Assembly: GCA_043746555.1 (NCBI GenBank)
Contig: JAYTQU010000089.1
Location: 1 to 16,078, forward strand
Direction of reading: 5' to 3'
DNA length: 16,078 nucleotides
Source of the DNA: CAZQYC01 sp043746555
GTDB taxonomy: Bacteria > Pseudomonadota > Gammaproteobacteria > Steroidobacterales > Steroidobacteraceae
Part shown: one piece after another, positions 6,090 through 13,060 of the stretch
Layout: every line of letters starts with the position of its first letter
Numbering within the stretch: position 1 is the stretch's first letter
Made by a program: the position numbers and the translations under genes
The notes under the pieces: model-generated
Seen by the model: the letters and a program-made list of their open reading frames with translations, nothing else
Database searches by the model: none
What the model was told of the DNA's origin: nothing

Positions 6090-6551
6090 TCACACCAATC
6101 GCAGCTTCACTCGACTGCATCGCCCGCTCAATCCAAACGTATAGATAAACGGCTTCTTCTCGCTGCGCGCTGTATTTGCAAATTCGTGAATGCGGTGGCC
6201 GACAATCTGTGCGGTGTCCTGCGCGGTTGCTTGACCGCCGGTGAAGACGAAGGCACCTACAGCCGCTTGGCTTAAGGATTGCAGTTCAAGCGCGCGATAC
6301 CGCACACGTTGATCGCGCATCAAGGCGATCCAACCATGCTCTCCAATAAAGCTGAGCCATTCTTCATCCATTGCGCCGAATCCGCATGCATCTTTCGGCG
6401 TGCGCACATCGACGCCTGCGCTTTGCAGCGCGGCTAGCAGGACCTTTGAATAAATCGACTCGTCGAGATAGAAGACGATGCCGTCAAGCCGCTTGGCGGC
6501 GGTCGAACTCGCATCGGATCGCTTCCTCGATCGTTTCCTTTTGCGCGCCAT
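6090..6551 (-). CDS. PIN-like toxin (VapC45-type) partnered with large DUF433 antitoxin
   Basis: The 153-aa product has a very basic N-terminal tail (MARKRKRSRKR) and a PIN-like core: IVFYLDES with the first acidic pair, DEEWLSFIGEHGWIALMRDQRVRYR in the middle, and FVFTGGQATAQDTAQ. The C-terminus KPFIYTFGLSGRCSRVKL resembles the VapC45-type PIN-like family. It is predicted to be an RNase toxin. The ATG at 6551 has GAGGA 5 nt upstream and lies inside the antitoxin gene: the two overlap by 68 nt in different frames. No alternative start exists between residue 2 and the core, so the basic tail and the long overlap are probably real. All residues expected for the fold seem present. Confidence 0.75.
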   Translation of the reverse strand: MARKRKRSRKRSDASSTAAKRLDGIVFYLDESIYSKVLLAALQSAGVDVRTPKDACGFGAMDEEWLSFIGEHGWIALMRDQRVRYRALELQSLSQAAVGAFVFTGGQATAQDTAQIVGHRIHEFANTARSEKKPFIYTFGLSGRCSRVKLRLV

Positions 6552-7206
6552 AGTCCTCGGCCATTTCGCTTAGCGTGTCCCCGGCTTTGAATCGATCTGC
6601 CAATACCGCAGTGGGCACCGACGTACCTGAAAGCACGGGTCTTCCAAATGCAATGCGTGGATCGATCACCACCGTGCGTGCCGATTCGGCAAGCTCGTGG
6701 ACGGAATCGGGCGTGACGGATGACTTAGTGGTGAAGGGATACAGCTTGATAGGCACGCCATGCGCATCACGTTCGATGCGATTGAGATGCGTGCGAATGA
6801 GATCAGCCATCTCGACTTGGCCTTCGCGCGATACGTTGACCACGCGGTCTAATTCTTCCACGAACAAATCCACACCCATCGTGGCGAACTGTGCTTGCGA
6901 GAGTGGCCTGTCATGCTTGAGATGTTTACCGACAAATTCCAACGCTTGTCGAATTTTTGGCAGAGGAATGCGATGCTGTCGACGAATGGCCGACAACACA
7001 TGCGCTTCCACCAAATTGAGAAATGACAATCCTTCGGACTTCTTTCCGTCCAAGCGAATAACCGGTTTGAATCGCTTGACGCCGCCTTGATAGGCATAAC
7101 CGACACACCATGCGCGCAGTGTCGCCACAGGCAACTGTAGATAATGCGCGGCTTCGGAAAACGGATAGGCCGGAGTGCGGCGCAGAGCTTCTAACTTGCT
7201 AGACAT
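6484..7206 (-). CDS. Two-domain antitoxin: N-terminal HTH-like plus C-terminal DUF433
   Basis: The 240-aa protein starts at ATG 7206, chosen because AAGGAGG lies 8 nt upstream; the frame stays open to 7281 but that extension is not needed. Residues 10-60 look like a MerR-type winged helix (AYPFSEAAHYLQLPVATLRAW). A helical middle follows, then a DUF433 domain at about 178-235 (VVIDPRIAFGRPVLSGTSVPTAVLADRFKAGDTLSEMAEDY). This architecture matches VapB45-type antitoxins: DNA binding plus toxin neutralisation. It overlaps its toxin gene (6090-6551) by 68 nt. A promoter candidate sits at 7261-7289. Antitoxin and toxin are on the same strand as the two flanking DUF433 pairs, giving three DUF433 modules in 2.9 kb. 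Confidence 0.82.
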   Translation of the reverse strand: MSSKLEALRRTPAYPFSEAAHYLQLPVATLRAWCVGYAYQGGVKRFKPVIRLDGKKSEGLSFLNLVEAHVLSAIRRQHRIPLPKIRQALEFVGKHLKHDRPLSQAQFATMGVDLFVEELDRVVNVSREGQVEMADLIRTHLNRIERDAHGVPIKLYPFTTKSSVTPDSVHELAESARTVVIDPRIAFGRPVLSGTSVPTAVLADRFKAGDTLSEMAEDYGAQKETIEEAIRCEFDRRQAA

Positions 7207-7260
7207 CTGTGCGTCCTCCTTATGGTCCAACGGCGGTCTAGTGCGTGGATTGGTTGCAGG

Positions 7261-7289
7261 ATAGTGCCGAGTACCAGTCATTTGGTCAA
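7261..7289 (-). promoter_or_regulatory. Putative sigma-70 promoter of the large DUF433 antitoxin-toxin pair
   Basis: On the minus strand, TTGACC (7289-7284) is followed after 17 bp by CACTAT (7266-7261). This gives a leader of about 45-50 nt before the strong AAGGAGG and ATG at 7206. The -35 is good and the -10 weak. Confidence 0.45.
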
Positions 7290-7311
7290 TGGCTTGGCTG
7301 GCGGAGCGGAT

Positions 7312-7347
7312 CGTGCCGGGTCACGGCGTCAGGGTCAACGTCTGCTT
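7312..7347 (+). repeat. GTGCCGGG...GGGTCAACGTC repeat, unit 1
   Basis: The unit reads GTGCCGGGTCACGG, a short linker, then AGGGTCAACGTCTGC. Related units lie at 7529-7557 and 8333-8359. They fill the gene-free gaps on both sides of the decayed toxin locus; I find no gene between 7290 and 7609. Confidence 0.55.
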
Positions 7348-7528
7348 TGAGTCGATGGCGCTGAATCATCTATTAGCCAACAAAGCGAACCAGCAGACAA
7401 ACTACTCTGCCCCCAGCTCGAAGTCATTTCATAATCCGAATTGGCCGAACGGACACGCAGTGCAATGCCTGCGCAGCCCTTGAGGGCATTCTTAACTCGG
7501 TATTGAATGCATGGAGAGACGGAGAGAC

Positions 7529-7557
7529 GGTGCCGGGCACGGGATTCGGGGTCAACG
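7529..7557 (+). repeat. GTGCCGGG...GGGTCAACG repeat, unit 2
   Basis: It reads GGTGCCGGGCACGGGATTC followed by GGGGTCAACG, and its first part can pair with itself (GTGCCGGGCAC). Two copies of the 7-mer GAGAGAC (7514-7520 and 7522-7528) precede it. Confidence 0.55.
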
Positions 7558-7609
7558 GCAGTAAGAAGCCTTGATGTCGGATCAGACAAGCGGCATCAAT
7601 CAAGATGCC

Positions 7610-7991
7610 TTATTCAGACTTGCCCACCGGCAATCGCCGAACTCGAATGGCTCGATCTGTAACCGTCACCATTGCACCCGCATCAATTGCATCTGCAACG
7701 CGCGGCCAAATACTCAACAAGAGATCGGCGAGTTCCTTTGCTTTTAGTCCTTCTTGCCGAACGCTGACAATCGAAGGCTTGGATTCACCCGACAACGAGA
7801 GTAACGCGTGAAAATCCGCATCGAGCGTGCAAACAACACGATTGTCCGTACGAGCACGAGCGATGATGTCGACATCGCTCGCTCGATCGATCCATACCGA
7901 TGTCGATGGCGTGTACTACGTCCCACCCGGCGGCACGGAGAATCGGGAGAGCGGAATGCGGTAAACCCTAATCCAGCAGGACGCGAATCAA
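7610..7991 (-). pseudogene. DUF5615 PIN-like toxin, inactivated by an amber codon and a 4-bp duplication
   Basis: A TTG start at 7991 overlaps the DUF433 stop (TTGA). The frame reads IRVLLD, then TAG, then GLPHSALPILRAAGWDVVHAIDIGMDR. The TAG falls where relatives have Gln (LLDQGLP), one C-to-T change. Just after GMDR a tandem TCGA (ATGGATCGATCGAGCG, minus strand near 7882-7895) shifts the frame; removing four bases restores MDRASDVDIIARARTDN and then the intact remainder down to RRLPVGKSE and TAA (7610-7612). So two independent lesions remove both the start and the reading frame, while the rest, including LDADFHALLSLSG, is well preserved: a recent pseudogene. The partner antitoxin at 7988-8221 is intact. 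Confidence 0.82.
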
Positions 7992-8221
7992 GCAGCCTCT
8001 ACGGGCAGTACGACATCGTCCAAATTGCTGGCCGCAAATTCAAGCGCTTGAGAAATGTCCGCGTCGTCCAGTTCCGGATAAGCGGTCTTGAGTTCCTTGC
8101 GATCGGGATAGAGAGCAATCGCTTGAAGCACCCGCCGCACGGTCAAGCGCATTCCACGAATGCATGGCTGACCGTTCATGATGTTTGGATTAATTGTGAT
8201 GCGATCAAGCTTGGGTTTCAT
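7988..8221 (-). CDS. DUF433 antitoxin, orphaned by toxin decay
   Basis: This is a 77-aa DUF433 protein: LDRITINPNIMNGQPCIRGMRLTVRRVL, then helices ending DISQALEFAASNLDDVVLPVEAA. It has a GGAG 6 nt before ATG 8221. The stop overlaps the TTG start of the ruined DUF5615 gene (7610-7991), the standard order for this TA family. The sequence is clearly different from the DUF433 protein at 5735-5965 beyond the shared PCIRGMR motif, so the two are not a recent duplication. Retention of an intact antitoxin beside a dead toxin could be chance, DNA-binding autoregulation, or protection against a related toxin elsewhere. Confidence 0.87.
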   Translation of the reverse strand: MKPKLDRITINPNIMNGQPCIRGMRLTVRRVLQAIALYPDRKELKTAYPELDDADISQALEFAASNLDDVVLPVEAA

Positions 8222-8528
8222 GACGCGCTCCGGGTGTGTACATCCAAGTCTATGGAAGCCGACGGCTAATGCAAGCTGCGAATACGATCACCATTGAGTT
8301 ACGCGGCCGAAACACTGCGCATGAATGCGCCGGATGCCGGGGATTGGGGTCAACGTCCGCGTTGGGCACATAGCAGACGCTACCCCGCAGCGATAACACG
8401 AACTTGACGGCCAGACTTTGCCAATCGATCCCGTGCGCACCTCACGTAATTTGTGGCACCTCTCAACGGAGGGTATGCTTCGTCGCGTTCATGTCGTGAC
8501 CAAGAACATCAATGTGCGGTTTCATGGA
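8222..8528. other. Gene-free spacer between the TA island and the metal/dynamin operon
   Basis: These 307 bp carry no gene that I can support. They contain a third unit of the GTGCCGGG/GGGTCAACG repeat (8333-8359). On the minus strand a 20-codon frame (8463-8525) starts 3 bp after the CDF stop codon and has no support beyond its position. No convincing terminator was found. Confidence 0.5.
8333..8359 (+). repeat. GTGCCGGG...GGGTCAACG repeat, unit 3 (shortened)
   Basis: It reads GATGCCGGGGATTGGGGTCAA then CGTCCGC, and matches the units at 7312 and 7529 without the central CACGG. Confidence 0.5.
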
Positions 8529-9479
8529 CTACTGCTCGTGCAATGACCCGATACCGGATCGGGTCGAGCCGATTGCGCAATCGTCGAGATCCGACACGCA
8601 GCGCTGAAGTGCGTCACTCGATTCCAATTGCAACGTCACGTGCCGTATGTCAAAGCGACGAGCGAGCTCGGCGGATGTCGTGCGGAGCAGCGCATCGGTG
8701 TCGACAAGTTCTTCGTCTTTTAACACCAAATGCGCGGTCAATGCGGACTCGGAGGTATCCATTCCCCATACATGCAGGTCATGCACATTCTGCACTTGTG
8801 GAAGGCTTTGCAAATAAGCGCGCACAGCCACAACATCGATTCCTTCAGGAATCGCCTTCAAACAGAAGGTGTAGCGATTTCCGGAACAGCGACCCTGTAC
8901 CGATAACGATAATGACCGCAATGACCAAGCTCACGACGGGATCGATCCAAACCCAACCTCGCCATAGAAAGAGAAGACCGGCCAGCACCACTCCCAACGA
9001 TAAGAGTGCATCGGCGGTCATGTGGAGGAACGCACCGCGAATATTGAGATCGCGCTTGCTTCTCGACATGAACAGCAAGCAGTCAGCGCATTAATCACAA
9101 CACCGATCGCGGCAACGACTATCACTGTCATCGCATTGGGCGAAGAGGGAATCTGAAGCCTTTGAATGGCCTCCCACATTAACGCGCCCATGGCGACGAG
9201 TAGAATCGTTGCGTTCAAAAAGCTTGCGATGATCGAATCGCGTCGCCAGCCATAGGTATGGCGATCATTCGGGCGCAAGCGGCCGATTGCGAGCGCACCC
9301 CACGCCAGCAGTAAACCACCCACATCGCTCAGGTTGTGCCCAGCATCGGCCAACAACGCCAGTGATCCACTGCGCCAGCCGTAAAACGCTTCAATCGCTA
9401 CAAAAATAGTATTGAGCGCGACGCCAATAGCAAACGCGCGGTTGAAGTTGGTGGCTTTGTGATTGCGGGCCGTGCTCAT
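8529..9479 (-). pseudogene. CDF-family cation efflux transporter, two compensating frameshifts
   Basis: Read across two frame changes, this is a ~316-codon cation diffusion facilitator (CzcD/ZitB type) exporting Zn, Co or Cd from the cytoplasm. Frame 1 from ATG 9479 gives membrane segments 1-4, including the metal-site motif GHNLSD, as far as INALTA. A one-base loss near 9078-9081 moves to LLFMSRSKRDLNIRGAFLHM, with the second site HMTAD and the last helices. A one-base gain near 8853-8856 restores the first frame at AIPEGIDVVAVRAYL, then the cytoplasmic domain with HDLHVWGMD. The written sequence stops at 9018, so the protein would be truncated after helix 4. All key residues are conserved on both sides, so the lesions are recent or are sequencing errors. 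The start overlaps the OsmC stop (ATGA). Confidence 0.8.
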
Positions 9480-9922
9480 GAAGCAGGTTGCTCCTTGCGA
9501 CGAAGTATTACAGATAGCAAAGTGCCGGGAGCCACCGTGTTGAATACAGTGCCGTACTTCTTCACATTCTCGTGCAGCAGTTCGAGCCGACGATCCGGTT
9601 CATCGGAGTCCACGATGATCTCGTAGCGAATCGACTCCATCTTTGGCGGTACATCTTGTCGTACACCGTCAACTGGGACTTCAACGCCGCGTAGAGAAAA
9701 CTGGAGAATCGGGATGACGCGTTCAATCCCTTTGATCATGCAAGCGGACAACGCTGCGAGTAACAGCTCGGCGGGATTGAATGCATTGGGATTGCCCGCA
9801 AGATCGGTGTCGAGATGAATTTCAGCGCGCTTACAGCGCGCGAGACTGCCATGCGCATCGACACGAAGCGATTCAACGTGGAAGGTTAACTTCGAGGCTA
9901 TGCTGGAGGGAGTGTCATTCAT
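9476..9922 (-). CDS. OsmC-family protein
   Basis: The product is 148 aa, the usual size for OsmC/Ohr-like proteins. The family core is visible: a beta-rich N-terminus, HLDTDLAGNPNAFNPAELLLAALSACMIKGIE with the first (peroxidatic-type) Cys61, then VKKYGTVFNTVAPG near the end. Classical OsmC/Ohr have a second, resolving Cys at that last motif (C-P-V-x-x-T); here Gly124-Thr125 occupy the place, so a standard two-Cys peroxidase cycle is unlikely. It may be a thiol-binding or otherwise altered member. The start is ATG 9922, with only a weak GGCG/GAG upstream. It is coupled to the CDF gene by a 4-bp ATGA overlap and follows the dynamin/enolase genes on the same strand. Confidence 0.88.
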   Translation of the reverse strand: MNDTPSSIASKLTFHVESLRVDAHGSLARCKRAEIHLDTDLAGNPNAFNPAELLLAALSACMIKGIERVIPILQFSLRGVEVPVDGVRQDVPPKMESIRYEIIVDSDEPDRRLELLHENVKKYGTVFNTVAPGTLLSVILRRKEQPAS

Positions 9923-9951
9923 GTTCTCGACGCCAAGCGACAGTGAGGTTT

Positions 9952-10047
9952 TCAGCGCGGTATAAACACTTTTCCGCCCGTCTTGAGTTCGAAGCTTTCC
10001 ACATGACCGCCCTTCGATCTATCCGGGCTTGCAGCAGATGCGATCAA
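9952..10047 (-). CDS. Possible 31-aa coupled ORF after the downstream dynamin
   Basis: A TTG at 10047 overlaps the dynamin stop (TTGA) and has GGGAG 5 nt upstream. The frame reads MIASAASPDRSKGG, then HVESFELKTGGKVFIPR, and stops at TGA 9952-9954, 29 bp before the OsmC start. The ending looks protein-like, with alternating charged and hydrophobic residues, and the spacing is typical of a coupled gene. It has no recognisable family and 31 codons can arise by chance. It could also be the eroded tail of a longer protein. Confidence 0.3.
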   Translation of the reverse strand: MIASAASPDRSKGGHVESFELKTGGKVFIPR

Positions 10048-11774
10048 GAGAACTCCCGCAAGCGAAGCTCCACCGATGTAAGGCGCATACGCGTCTGTGT
10101 CAATTCGCTTTGTATTTTGTGAGCATCCATCTCCCCGCGAGCACGCATCGCGATGGCGTGTTCGATGGCAGTTGCTATACCGAGAATCGTCGCATCGATG
10201 CGTTCCACCAATTCGCCGCGAAATTCACGCGTGTTCTTCTTGAGGCGCTCGTCGAAGTCATAACGTATGCGTCCGGCTTGCGCGTCGATGTTTTCGATGG
10301 CTCGGCGCTTTACTCGGTTCAACGTCCAGCGCGCGCCGATAAATCTCGGTAGCGTTCGCGAAAGTGCGGAAGAAAGAATCGCGAGACTCGTGGTGTCTTG
10401 TGACGACTTATAGTAGAACGCCGATTCGGCGCGCCAGAGCGGCTCAGTCTCGACCGCAGCAAATTGCACACCGAACAGTTCGGCGGAATACCGCAGTAGT
10501 TCATCGACCGCTTGATGCACGTTGCCCCAAAATCTCATGCACAACGTTTCGAACCTGTCGGCCACTTCGGATTCCTGTCTCTCGAGCCAGCGATCGTATT
10601 GATCGCGGATATTCGCAGCGGCAAGTTCTTCCACGGTGGAATACAGGAGCTTCGTAGGCAGCGTTTGGTATTGGTCGAACCACCGTTCAATCGACACGAC
10701 AATTTCATTCTGCAGGCGCAATTTGAATTCTTCGAGCTTCGGCTCCACGGTCTCTTTAAGGAGCTTGCGACTTTCGGCCTCCAGTAACACGGCGTAGTCA
10801 GACTTCACTTGCAATGTTTCTCGCTTGCGGCGCTCGAACGCCGTGAGATTGTTCTTGATACGATCGAGCGGGGCCGCCAGCGCAGCTAGCTCAAGATCGA
10901 TGGCAAGTTGCGCCTGCGAGACGATTCGCAGTAGATGTTTTGCGATGGAGCGCAGCCATGTCGCACGCTTTTCGCTTGCCATGAAGCGTCGTAACGCTTG
11001 CTCAAATGCGGGAAACCCCGCGCGGGCTAGCGAGCTTTGCTTGATTTCCTTGTCGATCAGCGTCCATTTCGCAGAGACGGGAAACACCTGCGCGTTTGTG
11101 CCCAGCGCAGATTGCATAGACTGCGTGGCAAAGCGGAGTGCCTCGCGCAAATCCGCCTCGGTAAGGTAGTCGGTCTTATTCAACAGCAAAAATATTTTGT
11201 CGGCGTATTTTTGAATTGTCGTCAAGAATTCGAGTTCGGCGCGAGCTAGAGTCTGATCTACCGATGCAATCAGAAGCACGGCATCGGCCTGCGGCAGATA
11301 GCCGAGCGCGACATCCGTGTTGTGTTGGTAAATCGAGCCGATTCCCGGCGTATCGACGATGCGTACGCCGCTTTCTAACCAGATCGACGGGCACGTCACG
11401 GTCACTTCCTCAACATGCTTGCCATTGTTCGGATTGCCGCTTTCGGTTACGTAATCCGCGAGCGCATCCATCTCGATGACTTGTCGAGCGCCGGATGCAA
11501 ACGACACGATCGCCTGCCGGTGCACGCCGTGTTGAATGATCGTCACTACTGAAGTTAAGGGGACAACGCCGGTGGGTAGAAGCGCTTCGCCGAGGAGCGC
11601 ATTGATGATGCTTCTTTTGCCGCGTTTGAATTCGCCGACCACGACTAAGTGGAACGCTTCGTCTGCAAGTTTGCGCCGCAGTCGTACACACACCTCGATC
11701 TCGATGCAGCCCAACGCCTCTACTTCGTCGAGGCAGCGCATCAGCTCGATGCGCGAGTCCAATTGCGAGGCCAA
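10044..11774 (-). CDS. Dynamin-like GTPase (downstream paralogue) with altered P-loop
   Basis: This is a 576-aa bacterial dynamin-like protein. A short helical N-terminus (1-42) precedes the GTPase domain: P-loop GEFKRGKRS (47-55), switch region PLTSVVT (72-78), G3 DTPG (141-144) and G4 NKTD (199-202). A long helical stalk follows from about 260 to the end, as expected for membrane-remodelling dynamins. The P-loop has Arg54 where the Mg-binding Ser/Thr of GKS/T is expected (codon AGA at 11615-11613); a change from AGC would need one base. This predicts lost or changed nucleotide binding. The start is TTG 11774, seven bases after the enolase stop codon and without a clear ribosome site; ATG 11741 (residue 12) is an alternative. 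Paired bacterial dynamins often work as hetero-oligomers, so it may depend on the intact one at 13061-14857. Confidence 0.87.
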   Translation of the reverse strand: MASQLDSRIELMRCLDEVEALGCIEIEVCVRLRRKLADEAFHLVVVGEFKRGKRSIINALLGEALLPTGVVPLTSVVTIIQHGVHRQAIVSFASGARQVIEMDALADYVTESGNPNNGKHVEEVTVTCPSIWLESGVRIVDTPGIGSIYQHNTDVALGYLPQADAVLLIASVDQTLARAELEFLTTIQKYADKIFLLLNKTDYLTEADLREALRFATQSMQSALGTNAQVFPVSAKWTLIDKEIKQSSLARAGFPAFEQALRRFMASEKRATWLRSIAKHLLRIVSQAQLAIDLELAALAAPLDRIKNNLTAFERRKRETLQVKSDYAVLLEAESRKLLKETVEPKLEEFKLRLQNEIVVSIERWFDQYQTLPTKLLYSTVEELAAANIRDQYDRWLERQESEVADRFETLCMRFWGNVHQAVDELLRYSAELFGVQFAAVETEPLWRAESAFYYKSSQDTTSLAILSSALSRTLPRFIGARWTLNRVKRRAIENIDAQAGRIRYDFDERLKKNTREFRGELVERIDATILGIATAIEHAIAMRARGEMDAHKIQSELTQTRMRLTSVELRLREFS

Positions 11775-11780
11775 GTTCGT

Positions 11781-13046
11781 CTACAGGCCGAACTTGGCGT
11801 CGGAACCGAGTTCTGCTTCGATTTCGAGCAGGCGATTGTATTTGGCAACACGTTCCGAACGGCAGAGCGATCCAGTTTTAATTTGTCCGCCGCCCATCGC
11901 CACTGCGAAGTCGGCCATGAAAGTATCTTCCGTTTCGCCGGAACGGTGCGAGATGACGTATTTCCAGCTTGCTTTGCGGCAGAGTTCAATCGCTTCGATT
12001 GTTTCCGTGACAGTGCCGATCTGATTGAGCTTGATGAGTGCGGCGTTACACGTGTGTTCCTCAATGCCGCGTCGAATGTAGCGTGGATTGGTGACGAGAA
12101 TATCGTCGCCCACAATCTGCACGCGTTGGCCCAGCGTTGCGGTCAATTGTTTAAAGCCACTCCAGTCGTCCTCCGCAAGTCCATCTTCGAGCGAGACGAT
12201 GGGATACTTCTCGCACCATGCACGATACATCGCGATCATTTCCTCGGCGCTCTTGTCGCCTTGACCGCTGCGTGTGAGTCGATACTTCCCTTTCTCATAG
12301 AATGACGAGGCAGCTGGATCAAGCGCGATCGAAATATCCACACCGGGTTTGTAGCCCGCCGCCTCAATCGCAGTGACGATCAATTCGCAGGCTTCGTCGT
12401 TGCTCTTGAGTTGCGGCGCAAATCCGCCTTCATCGCCCACTGCGGTGCTTTGACCTTTCTTGTGCAGCAACGCCTTCAGCGCTTGAAATGTTTCCGCGCC
12501 AAAGCGCAGCGCCTCGCTAAAACTCGGCGCGCCGCGCGGCATGATCATGAATTCCTGAAAGTCGAGACTGGAATCGGCGTGCTTGCCGCCGTTGATCACA
12601 TTCATCATAGGCACAGGTAGTACGCGCGCGCCTGCTCCGCCGAGGTATGCATAGAGAGACAATCCGCACGCGTTGGCAGCCGCGCGCGCTACGGCTTGCG
12701 ATACGCCAAGAATCGCGTTGGCTCCAAGCTTCGATTTGTTCGGCGTGCCGTCGAGTTCGATCATCAGTTCGTCGATGCGCGCTTGCGCACAAGCGTCTTG
12801 ACCGGCAAGCGCCGGGGCGATGATCTCATTGACGTTCGCCACCGCTTTGCGCACACCTTTGCCGCCGTAGCGGCGCGCATCGCCGTCGCGCAATTCCACC
12901 GCTTCGTTTTCTCCGGTTGAAGCGCCCGACGGCACGGCTGAATAGCTCTTCGCTCCACATGTTAGAGCGACCGACACGGCGACGGTCGGCGTACCGCGCG
13001 AATCAAGAATCTCCATGGCGCGCACAAAATGAATACTAGTTTGCAT
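11781..13046 (-). CDS. eno: Enolase (phosphopyruvate hydratase)
   Basis: The product is a 421-aa enolase: 2-phosphoglycerate to phosphoenolpyruvate in glycolysis. ATG 13046 is chosen because GGCGGAG lies just upstream; the frame is open to a TTG at 13064. Catalytic elements are intact: PSGAST loop (39-44), His156 in GGKHAD, Glu206 in GDEGG, metal ligands Asp243, Glu287 and Asp314, general-base Lys339 in LIKLNQIG, SHRSGETED (366-374) and Lys390. It differs from housekeeping enolases in DSRGTPTVAV (normally DSRGNPT) and SLEDGL, so it may be a second, divergent copy. It lies between two dynamin-like GTPases on the same strand, 14 bp after one and 6 bp before the other, away from the usual pyrG-kdsA-eno context. 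Function as an enzyme is likely; why it is co-transcribed with dynamins is unknown. Confidence 0.93.
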   Translation of the reverse strand: MQTSIHFVRAMEILDSRGTPTVAVSVALTCGAKSYSAVPSGASTGENEAVELRDGDARRYGGKGVRKAVANVNEIIAPALAGQDACAQARIDELMIELDGTPNKSKLGANAILGVSQAVARAAANACGLSLYAYLGGAGARVLPVPMMNVINGGKHADSSLDFQEFMIMPRGAPSFSEALRFGAETFQALKALLHKKGQSTAVGDEGGFAPQLKSNDEACELIVTAIEAAGYKPGVDISIALDPAASSFYEKGKYRLTRSGQGDKSAEEMIAMYRAWCEKYPIVSLEDGLAEDDWSGFKQLTATLGQRVQIVGDDILVTNPRYIRRGIEEHTCNAALIKLNQIGTVTETIEAIELCRKASWKYVISHRSGETEDTFMADFAVAMGGGQIKTGSLCRSERVAKYNRLLEIEAELGSDAKFGL

Positions 13047-13060
13047 GATTGTCTCCGCCT

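Noticed and set aside
8463..8525. 20-codon ORF directly after the CDF gene
   Set aside because: No ribosome site and no recognisable sequence; position alone is not enough.
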